From: Candidatus Caldarchaeum sp.
GTDB lineage: Archaea > Thermoproteota > Nitrososphaeria_A > Caldarchaeales > Caldarchaeaceae
Length of the DNA stretch: 6,124 nucleotides
Assembly: GCA_025058435.1 (NCBI GenBank)
Contig: JANXEM010000014.1
Coordinates: 1 to 6,124 of the forward strand
Direction of reading: 5' to 3'
Both the position numbers and the translations under genes were made by a program. Within the stretch, counting starts at the first letter, position 1. Every line of letters starts with the position of its first letter. Under the pieces are notes generated by a model. The model did no database searches. It was not told the origin of the DNA and saw only the letters and a list, made by a program, of their open reading frames with translations. Below, piece after piece: positions 5,500-6,124 of this stretch.

Positions 5500-6124
5500 A
5501 AACCTTGTGAAAAAGTTCGGCGGAGTCGTCGCGGTCGACGACGTTTCTCTCAACGTGGACAAACACGAAATCCTCGGAATCATCGGGCCGAACGGAGCGG
5601 GCAAAACGACGCTCTTTTCCCTGATATCCGGGACGGAAAAACCCGACCAAGGAAAAGTCTACCTCAACGGCGAAGACATCACGGCGGCCAAACCCTATCA
5701 CAGGGCCCTCAAAGGCCTCGTCCGAACATTCCAGATAGTCCGCCCCTTCAAGTCGTTGACGGTGTTGCAGAACCTCCAAGCACCCATGGCCGTCCGAGGC
5801 AACAAATTCGACCACAACCACGCCGACACGCTGTTGAAAAGCCTCGGCCTCCACGAGAAAAAAAACCTCCAAACCACCCTGCTCACGCACGGCGAGCTAA
5901 AGAAGCTTGAAGTGGCGCGGGGGCTCATCGCCAAACCTCTGGTTCTTTTGCTGGACGAACCATTCGGAGGGCTTACCGTCGGCGAAATCGAAGAGGTATC
6001 CGCCGTTTTGAAAAACTATGTGTCGGAAGGCGGAACGCTGGTAATCATCGAGCACAGGCTCCGTGAGCTGATGAAGATGATTCAAAGGGTCTTGGTCATG
6101 GATCAGGGGAAAATAATTTTCGAA
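5480..6124 (+). CDS. livG: Branched-chain amino acid-type ABC transporter ATP-binding protein (LivG-like), partial at right edge
   Basis: Cytoplasmic ATPase that drives the LivH/LivM channel. The visible 215 residues have no stop and cover nearly the whole nucleotide-binding domain: A-loop Phe13 in KKFGGVVAVDDVS, Walker A GPNGAGKT (36-43), Q-loop RTFQ with Gln85, signature LTHGE (135-139) leading into LKKLEVARGL, Walker B LVLLLDE (154-160, Asp159, Glu160), D-loop region GGLT and switch His192 in IIEHRLREL. All catalytic positions are intact. RTFQ and a LivG-type signature (LxxGE/Q rather than LSGGQ) favour LivG over LivF. The stretch between Q-loop and signature is about 50 residues, shorter than in E. 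coli LivG as I recall it. Only the last few dozen residues should be missing. The ATG is chosen because an in-frame TGA lies 13 bases upstream (5465-5467) and a gagga site precedes it. It overlaps livM by 20 bases; livF is expected next. Confidence 0.92.
   Translation, partial: MSLLRAENLVKKFGGVVAVDDVSLNVDKHEILGIIGPNGAGKTTLFSLISGTEKPDQGKVYLNGEDITAAKPYHRALKGLVRTFQIVRPFKSLTVLQNLQAPMAVRGNKFDHNHADTLLKSLGLHEKKNLQTTLLTHGELKKLEVARGLIAKPLVLLLDEPFGGLTVGEIEEVSAVLKNYVSEGGTLVIIEHRLRELMKMIQRVLVMDQGKIIFE

Noticed and set aside
5858..5865. Run of eight A residues in livG (codons AAA AAA AAC), a possible slippery site
   Set aside because: The zero frame continues through the intact signature, Walker B and switch motifs. 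The -1 frame meets a TGA about 15 codons later, and no conserved product would result. Could be a sequencing-error or slippage hotspot, but nothing shows that here.
5882..5896. Non-canonical ABC signature LTHGE in LivG
   Set aside because: LivG-type ATPases often carry LPYGQ or LxHGE-like signatures followed by an R/K-L-E-x-A-R segment, so this is ordinary family variation, not a defect.

Overview
The window looks like a stretch of chromosome from a thermophile-like archaeon of the TACK group. Aigarchaeota/Caldarchaeales or another Nitrososphaeria- or Bathyarchaeia-like lineage is my best guess. Four things point that way: a short XPF-type nuclease with no helicase domain, a TrpB2-type tryptophan synthase beta chain, BRE/TATA promoters about 27 bases upstream of start codons that have no ribosome binding site (leaderless mRNAs), and GTG/TTG start codons. 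The lineage is an inference from protein style, not from a marker gene.

Layout: (1) Bases 1-121, minus strand, hold the first 40 codons of a gene running off the left edge, most likely an acyl-CoA dehydrogenase. (2) A short divergent spacer holds a BRE/TATA promoter for the next gene. (3) Bases 197-1597, plus strand, encode TrpB2, a PLP enzyme, with no trpA or other trp gene in view. (4) Bases 1594-2283, minus strand, encode the XPF/ERCC4 nuclease. It meets trpB2 tail to tail, and the two stop codons overlap. (5) An 84-base divergent spacer holds two back-to-back TATA boxes. (6) From 2368 to the right edge, plus strand, runs a tightly packed ABC transporter operon of the branched-chain amino acid (HAAT/Liv) type: livK (binding protein), livH and livM (permeases), livG (ATPase, cut by the window edge). 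A second ATPase, livF, would be expected just outside.

How the genes work together: the four liv genes are spaced at +1, -4 and -20 bases and clearly form one transcription unit for an importer. LivK captures the solute outside the cell, LivH/LivM form the channel, and LivG (with a presumed LivF) hydrolyses ATP. The substrate is not readable from sequence; branched-chain amino acids are the family default, but amides, urea or other small polar solutes are possible. TrpB2, the nuclease and the acyl-CoA dehydrogenase are separately transcribed neighbours with no evident shared pathway.

I found no mobile element, CRISPR array, RNA gene or long repeat, and no gene-free stretch above 300 bases. 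I do not see an undescribed multi-gene system. The points most worth a second look are active-site substitutions in TrpB2, its probable leaderless GTG start, a strand-biased hairpin at the convergent gene junction, and departures from family motifs in XPF, LivK and LivH.
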